This document shows, in pieces, positions 1-10,022 of a stretch of 64,000 nt of DNA. This DNA comes from CBDFNC01 sp965249895. GTDB lineage: Bacteria > Pseudomonadota > Gammaproteobacteria > Enterobacterales > CBDFNC01. Position 1 is the stretch's first letter. Every line of letters begins with the position of its first letter. The notes beneath the pieces are model-generated. The model saw only the letters and a list, made by a program, of their open reading frames with translations, did not search any database and was not told where the DNA came from. Position numbers and translations under genes: made by a program. Location of the stretch: positions 2,728,001 through 2,792,000 of the forward strand of contig CBDFNC010000005.1 of NCBI GenBank assembly GCA_965249895.1, given 5' to 3'.

Positions 1-3000
1 TTGCCCGCCATTGCCAACTTACCGGTAAACCTGCAAAGCAAATTGGATTTGGAAGCGAAACAAGCTTTTGATCTTGCCCTAGGTCCCTTACTCCGTTGCC
101 GCTTGCTGAAACTCGATGAGGAACAACACGTACTGCAGCTCACGCTGCACCATATCATCGCCGATGGCTGGTCGCTGGACATCTTACTCAATGAGCTTGC
201 CAGCCTCTACAACACTTGCTGTCGGGGAGTAATCTGCGAACTGCCGCCTTTGCGGCTCCAGTACAGGGATTTTTGCCTGTGGCAACAGCAAAGGTTACGG
301 GGTCCTTTATTGGAAAAGTTGCTTACTTATTGGCAAAAACAGCTGGCTGGGGCTCCCTGCCTGGCATTACCTTTAGATCGAGCCAGGCCGCAACTCCCCT
401 GCCACTCAGGCCGGAGCTACCAATTCACCCTTAATAAAAGCATCACAGCACAAGCTAACAAGCTGGCGTTACAACAAGGCGGCAGCTTGTTTATGGTTCT
501 ACTTGCCGCCTTTCAGATTTTGTTAAGCAGATATACAAATCAGCAAGATATCTTGATAGGTACACCTGTAGCAGCACGCAATAGACCTGAACTGGAGCCC
601 TTAGTCGGCCTGTTCAGCAATATTCTGGTTATCCGCACCTATGTCGAAGACAAGTTAAGCTTTTTACAGTACCTGGAGCGGGTTAAGCAAGTCGTGTTAG
701 ATGCCGACGAACATCAGGAGCTGCCTTTCGAACAGTTAATGGCTAACCTTCATCATCAAGCTGCAAAACAGCCCCTGGTGCAGGTGACCTTTTCTTTTCA
801 GGTTGAAAGCAGGTTTACTCACAGCTTCAAAAAATTACGCACGAAGCGGCTGCAGGCTGACACACACACAGCAAAATTTGACCTCGGCCTGAGCCTCAGC
901 GAGCACGACGGTGAACTCACAGGCAACATAGAATACGCAGACCAACTATTTGATAAATCCCGTATTCGCAGGATGGCGGGTCATTTTACCTGCTTAATGG
1001 AAGGCATCATTTGCGATCCTGATATAGACCTTTCGCGGTTGAACCTACTGACCCAGAAAGAACGTCAGCAACAATTAATAGACTGGCGCAATAGCACTTT
1101 TACACCATCCCTTTGCATTCATCAAAAGTTTGAAGCCCAAGTGGATCGTACACCTAATTTCACCGCATTGGTTTCAGATGCAGACAAGTTAAGCTACCGC
1201 GAGCTAAACCAAAAAGCGAACCGGCTAGCCCATCAATTGCGCTCTATTGGAATAGGTTCCCTCTCTCAGACAGAGCAGCCGGTGGTGGCTATCATCAGTG
1301 AGCCCTCCCCCGAGCTGGTAATTGGCCTGATAGCCATACTCAAAGCTGGCGCCGCTTATCTGCCGCTGGACCCAAACCTGCCGCCGCAAAGGTTAGAGTT
1401 TATCCTCAGCGATTGCCAACCAAGTGCCATATTAACCGCAAATCCAGTCCCAGAACTCACCCGATTAAACCTGCCCATCATAGGGTTGAAACCTGAACAA
1501 CAACAAACCCCAGTCCACAACCTGGCCAATGTAAGCCAAAGCAATCACCTTGCCTATGTCTGTTATACATCTGGGTCCACGGGTCAACCTAAAGGAGTAT
1601 GTGTGCCCCATAGAGCGGTACTTAACCTGGTTTGTGGAACCGACTATGTGAAGCTCAAGCAGGGCGATCGCATTGCACAGCTCGCCACCCCCAGCTTTGA
1701 TGCCGCCACCTTCGAGCTGTGGGGCGCCCTGCTAAACGGAGCCAGTCTGTATCTGATTAACAAACAGGACGTTCTTTCAGTGGACTTATTCGCCACTAAG
1801 CTGAAAAAACATAAGATAAATACCCTGTTTCTCACTACCGCGCTGTTAAACCAGTTGATACAACAGCAAGCTGACCTGTTTGCCTCCATGAAACAAGTGT
1901 TATTTGGTGGTGAAGCTGCCAACCCCATGTGTATCCGCAGACTAATGAAACATGCTCCTGAGCGCCTGGTGCATGTCTACGGACCCACAGAGGCCACCAC
2001 CTTCACCACCTGGCATGAAATAACTCATGTTCATGACCCCATTCCTATCGGCCGCGCCATCGCCAACACCTATTGTTACGTACTGGACAGGCGCCAGATG
2101 CCAGTGCCTATAGGTGTCGAGGGCGAGCTATATATAGGTGGCGCAGGCCTGGCCCTAGGGTACCTGAATCGTGAAGAACTTAACGCGGCGCACTTTATCG
2201 CGGACCCTTTTAGCCGAACACCATCGAGACTGTATCGGACCGGAGATCGTGTTCATTATTTGGAGAACGGCGATCTTGTATTTCTGGGCCGCTTTGACCA
2301 TCAAATCAAGTTACGTGGTTTCAGAGTGGAGCCAGGAGAAGTTGAAGCTGCACTGGAGCAATATCATTTGCTGACAGACAACCTGGTTGTTTCGCATAAT
2401 GACGAAAAGGAAAATAAACAGCTAGTCGCGTATCTCATCGTACCCCCTTCCAAAACCTTAGAGATCCATAAGCTACGAGAGTTTTTAGCCCAGCGGTTAC
2501 CTGACTATATGATACCCCGTACCTTTGTCACCCTTGATAGTTTTCCCCTTAACGCTAACGGGAAAATAGACAGAGCCGCGTTACCCGACCCGGTACATAC
2601 CCACACGAATATAGAACGCGTCTCAACAGAACCGCAAAACCAGATACAGCTACACCTGAAAAAAATCTGGGAAGACATTCTCAATGTGAAAGCCATTAGT
2701 ATCGACGACAACTTCTTTGCTTTAGGCGGTCACTCCCTGCTTGCCGTTCAGCTGGCCTACAGAGTCGAAAAAGCGTTCGGCCGACGCCTTCCCCTGGATA
2801 GCCTCTGGTTTCATGGGACGACCATAAATACACTCAGTCAACTGCTGGAAAACGACAAGTGCGACTGGCCCACTCTGGTTGAAATAAAAAAAGCCGGGGA
2901 CAAACCCAGCTTGTTCTGCGTTCACACTATGGGTGGAAATCTGTTTCATTATTATGAACTCGCCCACCAGCTAGACAGTGAACAAGGGGTATATGGCTTG

Positions 3001-3609
3001 CAGGCCAGAGGTGTTTATGGCAACCAGGCTCCCAGAAGTTGTATCCGAGCTATTGCGGCGGACTGCATAGAAACCATGATGCAATATCAAAGCTCAGGCC
3101 CCTACCGGATCGCCGGTTATTCCAGCGCAGGTTTAGTGGCGTTTGAAATGGCGCAGCAACTGAAAAATAAAGGAATACCTGTAAAATTGATCCTATTGGA
3201 CAGCTTAGCGCCTAAGACCGACCTTAAACGTAAACTGCCCGAAAGGCTGCACGCATTGGCTAAACAAAACAGCTTAAGAAACCTACAAGAGCGCCTGTAT
3301 TATTCAGTGCTAAAAAACCTTGGACTGGCTCGTTTACGACACTTTCAAAATGTAGGGGAAGCGCACCGCTGGGCCCATTGGAGCTACAAGGCCAAACCTT
3401 TTGCCGGCAAGATGGAGCTCTTCGTCTGTTCAGAAACTCTTAAACGCACCACCAGCCCGGACCTAGGCTGGACGCGACTTGCATCAGCTGGTATTAAAAT
3501 TCATCAGCTACCAGGCAGCCACAACCGGATGCTCAAGGGACCCACTGTCACCTTACTAGCAAAGAAACTGCAAAAATACCTCGACCTATATTCTACGACT
3601 CAGCAGTAA
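1..3609 (+). CDS. Non-ribosomal peptide synthetase, terminal C-A-T-TE module (5' end outside window)
   Basis: This is the last module of a peptide assembly line: it condenses, activates and loads one amino acid, then releases the product. The reading frame is open at base 1, so the protein starts upstream. The condensation domain keeps HHIIADGWS (residues 50-58). The adenylation domain follows (about 380-880) with YTSGSTGQPKG, YGPTEATTF, YRTGD and NGKIDRAALP. The carrier domain has LGGHS with the phosphopantetheine serine at 912. A thioesterase ends the protein; its nucleophile is Ser1041 in GYSSAG (GxSxA rather than the usual GxSxG), with a late GSHNRML histidine motif. My reading of the specificity pocket is D-A-F-F-L-G-V-T-F, which suggests a branched aliphatic residue such as Ile or Val; this is inference. 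No other biosynthetic genes are in view, so the product is unknown. Confidence 0.93.
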   Translation: MPAIANLPVNLQSKLDLEAKQAFDLALGPLLRCRLLKLDEEQHVLQLTLHHIIADGWSLDILLNELASLYNTCCRGVICELPPLRLQYRDFCLWQQQRLRGPLLEKLLTYWQKQLAGAPCLALPLDRARPQLPCHSGRSYQFTLNKSITAQANKLALQQGGSLFMVLLAAFQILLSRYTNQQDILIGTPVAARNRPELEPLVGLFSNILVIRTYVEDKLSFLQYLERVKQVVLDADEHQELPFEQLMANLHHQAAKQPLVQVTFSFQVESRFTHSFKKLRTKRLQADTHTAKFDLGLSLSEHDGELTGNIEYADQLFDKSRIRRMAGHFTCLMEGIICDPDIDLSRLNLLTQKERQQQLIDWRNSTFTPSLCIHQKFEAQVDRTPNFTALVSDADKLSYRELNQKANRLAHQLRSIGIGSLSQTEQPVVAIISEPSPELVIGLIAILKAGAAYLPLDPNLPPQRLEFILSDCQPSAILTANPVPELTRLNLPIIGLKPEQQQTPVHNLANVSQSNHLAYVCYTSGSTGQPKGVCVPHRAVLNLVCGTDYVKLKQGDRIAQLATPSFDAATFELWGALLNGASLYLINKQDVLSVDLFATKLKKHKINTLFLTTALLNQLIQQQADLFASMKQVLFGGEAANPMCIRRLMKHAPERLVHVYGPTEATTFTTWHEITHVHDPIPIGRAIANTYCYVLDRRQMPVPIGVEGELYIGGAGLALGYLNREELNAAHFIADPFSRTPSRLYRTGDRVHYLENGDLVFLGRFDHQIKLRGFRVEPGEVEAALEQYHLLTDNLVVSHNDEKENKQLVAYLIVPPSKTLEIHKLREFLAQRLPDYMIPRTFVTLDSFPLNANGKIDRAALPDPVHTHTNIERVSTEPQNQIQLHLKKIWEDILNVKAISIDDNFFALGGHSLLAVQLAYRVEKAFGRRLPLDSLWFHGTTINTLSQLLENDKCDWPTLVEIKKAGDKPSLFCVHTMGGNLFHYYELAHQLDSEQGVYGLQARGVYGNQAPRSCIRAIAADCIETMMQYQSSGPYRIAGYSSAGLVAFEMAQQLKNKGIPVKLILLDSLAPKTDLKRKLPERLHALAKQNSLRNLQERLYYSVLKNLGLARLRHFQNVGEAHRWAHWSYKAKPFAGKMELFVCSETLKRTTSPDLGWTRLASAGIKIHQLPGSHNRMLKGPTVTLLAKKLQKYLDLYSTTQQ

Positions 3610-3799
3610 GTCACTATTTTCAGTTCCCATTAGCGAATGGTACAAGGAAAAGTATCGATAACAAGTTTCCGCAGATATTCATGTTTTAACCTGTGGCTAT
3701 ATTATTTAAAGCTCAAACCACATAACCCTTGGAATAACATCCCTGCTAATTCACACGGTTAAAATATTACCTTAAATGCTAATTTACCACTCTTATTGC

Positions 3800-5425
3800 T
3801 TATTTATTGAGCTCGGCAACGATCTGCCTCAATTCAGGGTAGAACCTGGCGGTCTCAAAGTGTTTGGCAAAACTGGCATGTTCCAGCGTTTCTCTTGGGC
3901 CTGCTTTAAGGCGGCAGAAATACAAGGTTCTTCCCTCCTGCCCTACCTCTTCCGCCAGCATTTGAGCCCCTGCAAAATCGATAAAGTTAATGCCGCGGCC
4001 AAGAATAATCAGGTGTTTCACTTTAGCCTGCTGGATCACCCACTGCAGGTGTTGAGAAGAGCCAAAAAAGATAGAGCCATTGATACGAATAATTCTGGTT
4101 TCTCTGGCAAGAGGCTCAGGTAAGCCTACTTCTCTCGGGTCAATAAAATCTACATCAGGCTTAGCAACCCGCCTTAAGTAGAAGAGCAGTGACATGATAA
4201 CACCAATATAAATAGCCATTTCAAGCTGAAAAAGAATAGCGGTAAAAAATGTGGCTATAAGTATTAAGCTTTCTTGTTTATCGGTCTTAAGCACTTCTTC
4301 AATATGACCGCGGTCAATCAGGTTATAGGCCACAATAAACAGGGTGCCCGCCATACTGGCGATGGGAATATATGCGGTGAGATCGGCAACAAACAATATA
4401 ATAAGCGCTAGAAAAATGGCCGCAAATACCGCAGCTAGCGGAGTTTTAGCTCCTGAATCATAGTTCACACCACTACGGGTAAAAGAGCCCGACGATACAT
4501 AACAAGAAAAGAAACCACCCGCTACATTAGATAACCCCTGGCCAATAAACTCCTGGTTACCATCCATCATTTGCCGGGACTTTATGGCCACAGAGCGGGC
4601 AATAGAGATAGCCTCAACCAAACCCAATAATGCTACGGCAATAATTCCGGAAAACATTGCGCTGACTTGCTCAATCTCCACCACAGGCAGAGAAAATTGT
4701 GGCAAGCCAGACGAAATGGCACCCAACAGCGCTATTTCTCCCTGCTGTTGTAACCCTATTGCCAATACACTACCCACAAACATGCCAATCAGCATATTAG
4801 GTAATTTAGGCGCTATCCGTTTAGCCAATATACAAGTCGCTATGGTAACCAACCCCACCAAAAGGGTTGGCCAATGGGTATGCTCCAGGTTTTGCCAGGC
4901 AAGCATCAGGTTATTAAGGGCAGTGTTATCATTTTCCAGCTGTAACCCCAACAGGTTTTTAATTTGACTGGCTGCTATCACTATGGCGGCGCCAGCAGTG
5001 AAACCCAGCACCACAGAATGGGACACAAAATTTACCAGAGCGCCAAACCTCAGCAAACCAAACAGTAACTGCACCACTCCCACGCACAGGGTTAAGGTAA
5101 TCGCGAGCTGGATATAAAGGGGGGAGCCGGGCTGAGCGAAACTGCTCACTGTGGTAAAAATAATCACAGAAAGTGCCGCCGTAGGGCCTGATATCAAGTG
5201 TAACGAAGAGCCAAACAGGGAAGCTATCATGGCCGGGATTATCGCCGTATAGATACCATACTCAGGTGGTAAACCCGCTATCATTGCATACGCAACCGCC
5301 TGGGGTAACACCATCACCCCGCCGGTTAAACCAGCCATCAGATCGGCTTTTAACGTTTGCTTATCCATCTGGGGTAACCAAAGCAAAAAAGGGAATAAGC
5401 TAGGCCAGATGCTGGATTTCCGCAT
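3800..5425 (-). CDS. SulP-family anion transporter with STAS domain
   Basis: The 541-residue inner-membrane protein starts with a conserved SulP opening (LKADLMAGLTGGVMVLPQAVAYAMIAGLPPEYGIYTA, residues about 25-61, quoted in separate motifs: GGVMVLPQ, AYAMIAGLPPEYG). About ten hydrophobic spans follow, and a cytoplasmic STAS domain occupies roughly residues 430-541. SulP carriers take up sulfate, bicarbonate or related anions; the substrate cannot be read from the sequence. It stands alone, tail-to-tail with the NRPS gene, with no carbonic anhydrase or sulfate gene beside it. The length is typical for the family and no damage is visible. Confidence 0.92.
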   Translation of the reverse strand: MRKSSIWPSLFPFLLWLPQMDKQTLKADLMAGLTGGVMVLPQAVAYAMIAGLPPEYGIYTAIIPAMIASLFGSSLHLISGPTAALSVIIFTTVSSFAQPGSPLYIQLAITLTLCVGVVQLLFGLLRFGALVNFVSHSVVLGFTAGAAIVIAASQIKNLLGLQLENDNTALNNLMLAWQNLEHTHWPTLLVGLVTIATCILAKRIAPKLPNMLIGMFVGSVLAIGLQQQGEIALLGAISSGLPQFSLPVVEIEQVSAMFSGIIAVALLGLVEAISIARSVAIKSRQMMDGNQEFIGQGLSNVAGGFFSCYVSSGSFTRSGVNYDSGAKTPLAAVFAAIFLALIILFVADLTAYIPIASMAGTLFIVAYNLIDRGHIEEVLKTDKQESLILIATFFTAILFQLEMAIYIGVIMSLLFYLRRVAKPDVDFIDPREVGLPEPLARETRIIRINGSIFFGSSQHLQWVIQQAKVKHLIILGRGINFIDFAGAQMLAEEVGQEGRTLYFCRLKAGPRETLEHASFAKHFETARFYPELRQIVAELNK

Positions 5426-5615
5426 TCGTTATCCTTGTCGTATCTAGGTGGAGTTCTTTTAACAATGGTTTATCATTCTACGCAGAATAAGCGTCGAACT
5501 CGATAAGTAGATAAGTAGAGCTGGATTCAAGCAATAAATTTCACTGTTCGGGTATTCATGCTGAGAAAAAAACTGCTCGGCCGCATGGAGCTTCCCATAT
5601 TAAAGCTTAAGGAGC

Positions 5616-7181
5616 TCATAACCTGAGATCGTGTTGAAAATAGTCTTCACCATACTTTTGTAAAATATCACCACCTAAATTATGCAGGGGTGGGGCTCCA
5701 AGAAATGACTTTCCTGAGAGAAAATCCATAGCAGAGCCACAATTCAAGTCATGACTTAAACGCTGTAAAAATGGGGTCAGATTTTCAGTTTCATCCGTCG
5801 ATTGATATAAAAGTTCTAAAGTCTCAGCATAGTTTTTCTGCAGTTTTGACATTAAGGTTTTTCTCTTCGGATTTACGCCCTTTCTGGAAATGGCACTGGA
5901 CGCGCGGTGACGTTTGCTGAGCAATATTTCCACTTCTTGCATCAGCTGCTCACAGCGTGTTTCATCCAACTGTGTGGTCAACAGGTGGTAGCTGCCGAGC
6001 ATTTCCTGAATAAGCCGCTGTTGCTTGTGCTTCCCGGCTTTTGCCAGTTCACGTCGGCACTCGAAGAAGCGGCAGGCCAGCTCAACTGGCTGCTGAGAAT
6101 AACGTGCAATACAGCCTTGCAACTTATCATGGAGCGCCTGGGTGGCCAAAGTGAGACCATCCAAGCGGTTTTCCAAGTAGGTCGCCGCCTTGTTGCATTC
6201 CTTATGTGCCGCCCTGCGCAGTAATAGGGTGGCCTGGGCCAGCTTAGTCTGAGCCATTTCGGTCGTCATTAGCTCGCCGGTCCTTCGACAAACGCAGCTG
6301 AAGGCGGCATGAAGAAGATGTAATGCCCGCTCGGCCTGCTCATACCGCTCTATAGCCTTATCGCATTGATTATCCGCACGTAACCATTGACCGAATGTAT
6401 CATGCGGGTCTTCTGCTATGGCGGGGCTGATGGCCTGGTACGCCTTTTCTTCCTGGGCAATGTAATAGTAAGCACGTTGCTCAACCCTGCGCACCGCCTT
6501 GGCAACGATATACAGGGCATGAAAAATATCATCACGTTGCTGTGCCTGTTCGAAAACCGTTGTGACACCTGCGGCTATCCCCTTGGCGCCGTCTTTGATG
6601 ATGTGTTTTGGCACCATCCCCTGCGCAGCAGCCTGTTGGAGTACTCTGGCCCAGGTTTTAGCATCACGCTGTAGCTCGTGAGACAGGCAGAACAGGTAGC
6701 CGGTATCCAGGTCAACACCCGCCAGCACAGGGTCGCCCTGGCTGAACATCTCATCCACAGCTCCGCTCTGGATGGCGGATAATGGCACCGTTCGGTTGAA
6801 ATCGGCGGCATTTTTTTGCGCCTCGGCAATGACCCCTTGGATATAGCCGTAGCTGACTTTGCAGCCGGGATATAGCAGAGGAATGAGCGCTTCAATACTG
6901 CGAATGGAATTGGGGGCGGTGATGGTTAACGCGACAATACTGCGGCGCAGGTGTGGCACGTCCACATCAAGTGTCGCGATACAATCCGGCTCACTTTGCG
7001 CGTTGACGAGGGCATCGAACGCAGCCTGGGCAGCCCCACGGGCGGTATAGACAGCCTTGCGGGATATACCGAATTCATCGGATAAGGCGGTGATATCACC
7101 ATGGGCTTGTAAAATGGCGCTCTTTGCGAGAAGATCGAGTTTGTCTGAGGAGCTAAGTGGTGTTCGGTTTAGTATCGGCAT
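5616..7181 (-). CDS. Transposase-like protein (HTH plus DDE-like core), family not assigned
   Basis: The 521-residue protein has an N-terminal helix-turn-helix (residues about 30-55, ALSDEFGISRKAVYTARGA) and a central stretch resembling an RNase H-like transposase core: SGAVDEMFSQGDPVLAGVD, then TGYLFCL and IIKDGAKGIAAG. The second half is rich in helices and in Arg, Lys and Cys. I do not recognise a named IS family. The last 85 residues include a segment whose DNA (5794-5875) recurs perfectly upstream of the gene (7285-7366), as if a second copy of the element had been there and been lost. A 10-bp inverted match, ATATTAAAGC at 5597-5606 against 7377-7386, is the only candidate for terminal repeats and may be chance. 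The gene is isolated between a transporter and a chemoreceptor. Confidence 0.6.
   Translation of the reverse strand: MPILNRTPLSSSDKLDLLAKSAILQAHGDITALSDEFGISRKAVYTARGAAQAAFDALVNAQSEPDCIATLDVDVPHLRRSIVALTITAPNSIRSIEALIPLLYPGCKVSYGYIQGVIAEAQKNAADFNRTVPLSAIQSGAVDEMFSQGDPVLAGVDLDTGYLFCLSHELQRDAKTWARVLQQAAAQGMVPKHIIKDGAKGIAAGVTTVFEQAQQRDDIFHALYIVAKAVRRVEQRAYYYIAQEEKAYQAISPAIAEDPHDTFGQWLRADNQCDKAIERYEQAERALHLLHAAFSCVCRRTGELMTTEMAQTKLAQATLLLRRAAHKECNKAATYLENRLDGLTLATQALHDKLQGCIARYSQQPVELACRFFECRRELAKAGKHKQQRLIQEMLGSYHLLTTQLDETRCEQLMQEVEILLSKRHRASSAISRKGVNPKRKTLMSKLQKNYAETLELLYQSTDETENLTPFLQRLSHDLNCGSAMDFLSGKSFLGAPPLHNLGGDILQKYGEDYFQHDLRL
5794..5875. repeat. 82-bp perfect direct repeat, copy 1 (inside transposase-like gene)
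   Basis: This copy lies in the coding region for NPKRKTLMSKLQ...LLYQST near the C-terminus of the transposase-like protein. All 82 bases match copy 2 at 7285-7366. The offset is 1,491 bp, a multiple of three, so copy 2 is in the same reading phase. Confidence 0.95.
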
Positions 7182-7954
7182 TCTGTCTTTTTTGGTTGTT
7201 GTTTTTGGCGAAGTGATTATCTCAAATAGCAGACCTTATTTCCTCAGATTTCTCCCTCCAATTTGTTACCCAGGTTTGATGGGTTCCGTCGATTGATATA
7301 AAAGTTCTAAAGTCTCAGCATAGTTTTTCTGCAGTTTTGACATTAAGGTTTTTCTCTTCGGATTTAGGAAAATACCGCTTTAATATCCTTCCTAGCTGAA
7401 CGCTAACAGATGGATCATCATGCACATAACAACAATATGAAACAGAAACGTTACAATATTGTTAAAGTGCATTATTATAGTGACAAAAGTCAAAATTAAA
7501 TCCACAACAAATTCAGATGAAGAGTTTAAGTCCATTTAGCTAATAGTCTTACATGTCAGTTTCAGCGCTACTTAAGTAGGCGGAATATAGGACGCAAATC
7601 ATAGCTTTGCCAGTAACCACCATAAGTTCAACTTAACCTTCTGATACAGCTCACCTTTCCCATGAAAAAGAGGATAACTCGAAAATAAGCAGTTATAAAA
7701 ATTAAAAGCTAATTTTGAATGTGTATCTAAGAATAAAGAACCATCAAGTGATAACCAGAAAGAATGAAGCACTAAATGCACAGAAACGTACACGACATCT
7801 CTCAGGTGAAAACATCGTTTCTAATTTCTTGTATTTAAATGAGAATTTAAATACAGCAGACACATAACAACAAAAATGTCAATAATTACAACCAGTTGCA
7901 ATACACCACACTAAGGTTAACTTATGCTCACCTGTATTTAACTTTATCGTAACC
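7182..7954. other. Intergenic region, about 770 bp, AT-rich
   Basis: Apart from repeat copy 2 at 7285-7366, I see no gene here. The stretch 7367-7954 is strongly AT-rich. A 64-codon minus-strand frame at 7599-7793 has no family resemblance. The region must hold the promoters of the transposase-like gene (leftward) and of the chemoreceptor (rightward), but I see no box good enough to place. Confidence 0.6.
7285..7366. repeat. 82-bp perfect direct repeat, copy 2 (upstream of transposase-like gene)
   Basis: Identical to 5794-5875. Read on the minus strand it encodes the same peptide segment, then departs and reaches a stop within about nine codons (EPIKPG then stop). It is therefore a fragment of a second transposase-like gene, and the perfect identity implies a recent event. 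Confidence 0.95.
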
Positions 7955-9934
7955 ATGACCTTAAAAACTAAGCTGGGAATGCTCTTTGTCGTTATTGCCT
8001 TAGTACCGACTTCAATATTTGCCATACTGGCCAACAGCATGGCCTCTCAAGTCCTAACTCAACAATCATTTAACCAATTAGGCAGTATATGGCATATAAA
8101 AGAAAAGCAGCTGAGTAACTACCTGAAACAAAATCAGGCCAATTTAAGCGTCTTAACCAGCGTGGTTCACGCTCTCAATTCACATACTCCATCCAATGAG
8201 TTGGGCTCACGAAATCACAAGCTGTTCCAAAACTTTATAGCCCAAAACCAGTACTATGATTTGTTTCTAATCGACCAGACTGGTCACTTGTTTTATTCCG
8301 TGGCCAAAGAGCCTGATTATCAGACTAATTTAATCACCGGACCCTATAAGAATTCTAACTTGGCTGAACTCTTTCGAAAGATCAGCAATAGTAACATCAG
8401 TAACATGGTGGACTTTGCCCCCTATGCCCCCAGCAATAATATTCCAGCTGCATTTATTGGCACCCCAATTACCCTGGCTAATGGAGAGAAACTCGTATTG
8501 GCACTGCAACTTTCCATTGATGCGATTAACGACATAATGCAACTGAGGGAAGGAATGGGCAAAACTGGGGAAAGCTACCTGGTGGGAGCGGACAACCGGA
8601 TGCGCTCTGATTCCTACTTAGATCCAACAAATCGAACTATTGCCGCTTCATTTGCAGGAAACCCAACTGAAAACGGAGTCGATACCTTAGCCACCCAAGA
8701 AAGCTTTTCGGGTCTTAAAGGCAGCCAGATTATCCAAGACTATAATCATAACCCTGTGCTTTCCTCATACGGCCCATTTAAGTTTTATGACACAACCTGG
8801 GCGCTGATCGCGGAAATAGATGAATCCGAAGCCCTTTCCGCCATGTTTCAACTGAAAAAGCAGCTTCTGCTTATTGGTCTAGCCAGCGTACTTTTTATCC
8901 TAGGCGCCGCTTACTTAACAGCACGCAGTATAACTAGGCCTTTAGGTGGAGAGCCGGATGAAATGCGCAAGTTAACGGAGGAAATTGCATCTGGCGTATT
9001 AACCCGAACATTCACATCCAGAGCCGAAGGCAAGAGCGTCTATGCCAGTTTAGCTAAGATGCAAAAAGGTCTTGCCCAGCTTATAAGTAATATGAGTAAG
9101 GCCAGTAGTGTGGTCGCACAAAAAGCCGAAGAAACTTCCGTAGTATCAGCCCAAACAAGAAGCTCAGTAACTGAGCAATCTCGCGAAATTGAGCAGCTGG
9201 CTGCGGCGATGGAAGAAATGACATCCGCCGCCCAGCATATTAGCCATCATGCCAACCAAGTTGAAGGGGAAATAAGCAGTATCACGAACCGGTTAACTCA
9301 GGCCGATGAAATCATCAAGTACACTCTATTGGTGGTAAAAGAGTCGGAACAAAAAGCGGAGGACGCGGCAAATGATATGCAGGAACTTGACATACACAGT
9401 CGCAAAATAGGCAAAGTCCTGGAAGTGATCCAAAATATCGCAGCACAAACCAACTTACTCGCCCTTAATGCTGCCATCGAAGCCGCGCGTGCGGGGGCAC
9501 AAGGAAGGGGCTTTTCTGTTGTGGCGGACGAAGTCAGAGAATTGGCATTAAAAGTACAAAGTTCGACAAAAGATATAGAGTGTCTGATTGGCGAGCTGAA
9601 CGACAAAACAGCAGACGCCTCTACATCAATGCGACAGAGTACCGAACAAACCCAGCTAACGATCAGCCACACCCTGAATATTCAGCAGGCTTTGGCTGAG
9701 GTATCCCGCAGCGTTTCAGATATTAATAACCATACGACACAGGCGGCTACGGCTGCAGCGCAGCAATCTCAGGTTACTCAGGATATAACAAGCAGCATAG
9801 CTCAGATAAGTGTGGCGGCGGAACAAAACAGCCTGGGTGCAAAACAAACCTCGCAAGCCAGTGAGAGTTTGGTTGCCATGGCTGCCGAATTGCAACAAAT
9901 GGCCGCGTTTTTCAAGGTTAAGTCCACCAGCTAG
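7955..9934 (+). CDS. Methyl-accepting chemotaxis protein
   Basis: The 659-residue receptor has a first membrane span at about residues 7-28, a periplasmic sensing region of about 270 residues that resembles a double Cache domain, a second span at about 304-325, a HAMP-like linker (ITRPLGGEPDEM) and a cytoplasmic coiled-coil signalling domain. The hairpin tip is well conserved: NIAAQTNLLALNAAIEAARA followed by GRGFSVVADEVR. It would report a small-molecule ligand to CheA/CheW. The ligand is unknown and there is no che gene nearby, so it acts with a cluster elsewhere. The gene is monocistronic, and ends about 90 bp before the convergent cydC stop. Confidence 0.93.
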   Translation: MTLKTKLGMLFVVIALVPTSIFAILANSMASQVLTQQSFNQLGSIWHIKEKQLSNYLKQNQANLSVLTSVVHALNSHTPSNELGSRNHKLFQNFIAQNQYYDLFLIDQTGHLFYSVAKEPDYQTNLITGPYKNSNLAELFRKISNSNISNMVDFAPYAPSNNIPAAFIGTPITLANGEKLVLALQLSIDAINDIMQLREGMGKTGESYLVGADNRMRSDSYLDPTNRTIAASFAGNPTENGVDTLATQESFSGLKGSQIIQDYNHNPVLSSYGPFKFYDTTWALIAEIDESEALSAMFQLKKQLLLIGLASVLFILGAAYLTARSITRPLGGEPDEMRKLTEEIASGVLTRTFTSRAEGKSVYASLAKMQKGLAQLISNMSKASSVVAQKAEETSVVSAQTRSSVTEQSREIEQLAAAMEEMTSAAQHISHHANQVEGEISSITNRLTQADEIIKYTLLVVKESEQKAEDAANDMQELDIHSRKIGKVLEVIQNIAAQTNLLALNAAIEAARAGAQGRGFSVVADEVRELALKVQSSTKDIECLIGELNDKTADASTSMRQSTEQTQLTISHTLNIQQALAEVSRSVSDINNHTTQAATAAAQQSQVTQDITSSIAQISVAAEQNSLGAKQTSQASESLVAMAAELQQMAAFFKVKSTS

Positions 9935-10022
9935 ACAGTGGTCAATACAAGGACCCAGCTGGCTTGTATTGACCAAAGTTTATCTTAGCACCAGACTCTC
10001 TTTGAAGTGGAGAGCAATTCTT

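Noticed and set aside
3776..4123. Plus-strand ORF opposite the SulP gene
   Set aside because: Shadow of the SulP coding frame.
5597..7386. ATATTAAAGC inverted match as terminal inverted repeats of the transposase-like element
   Set aside because: Only 10 bp with no further match, and no target-site duplication that I can see; it may be chance.
7599..7793. A 64-codon minus-strand ORF in the AT-rich intergenic region
   Set aside because: No family resemblance, no clear ribosome site and low-complexity AT-rich DNA.
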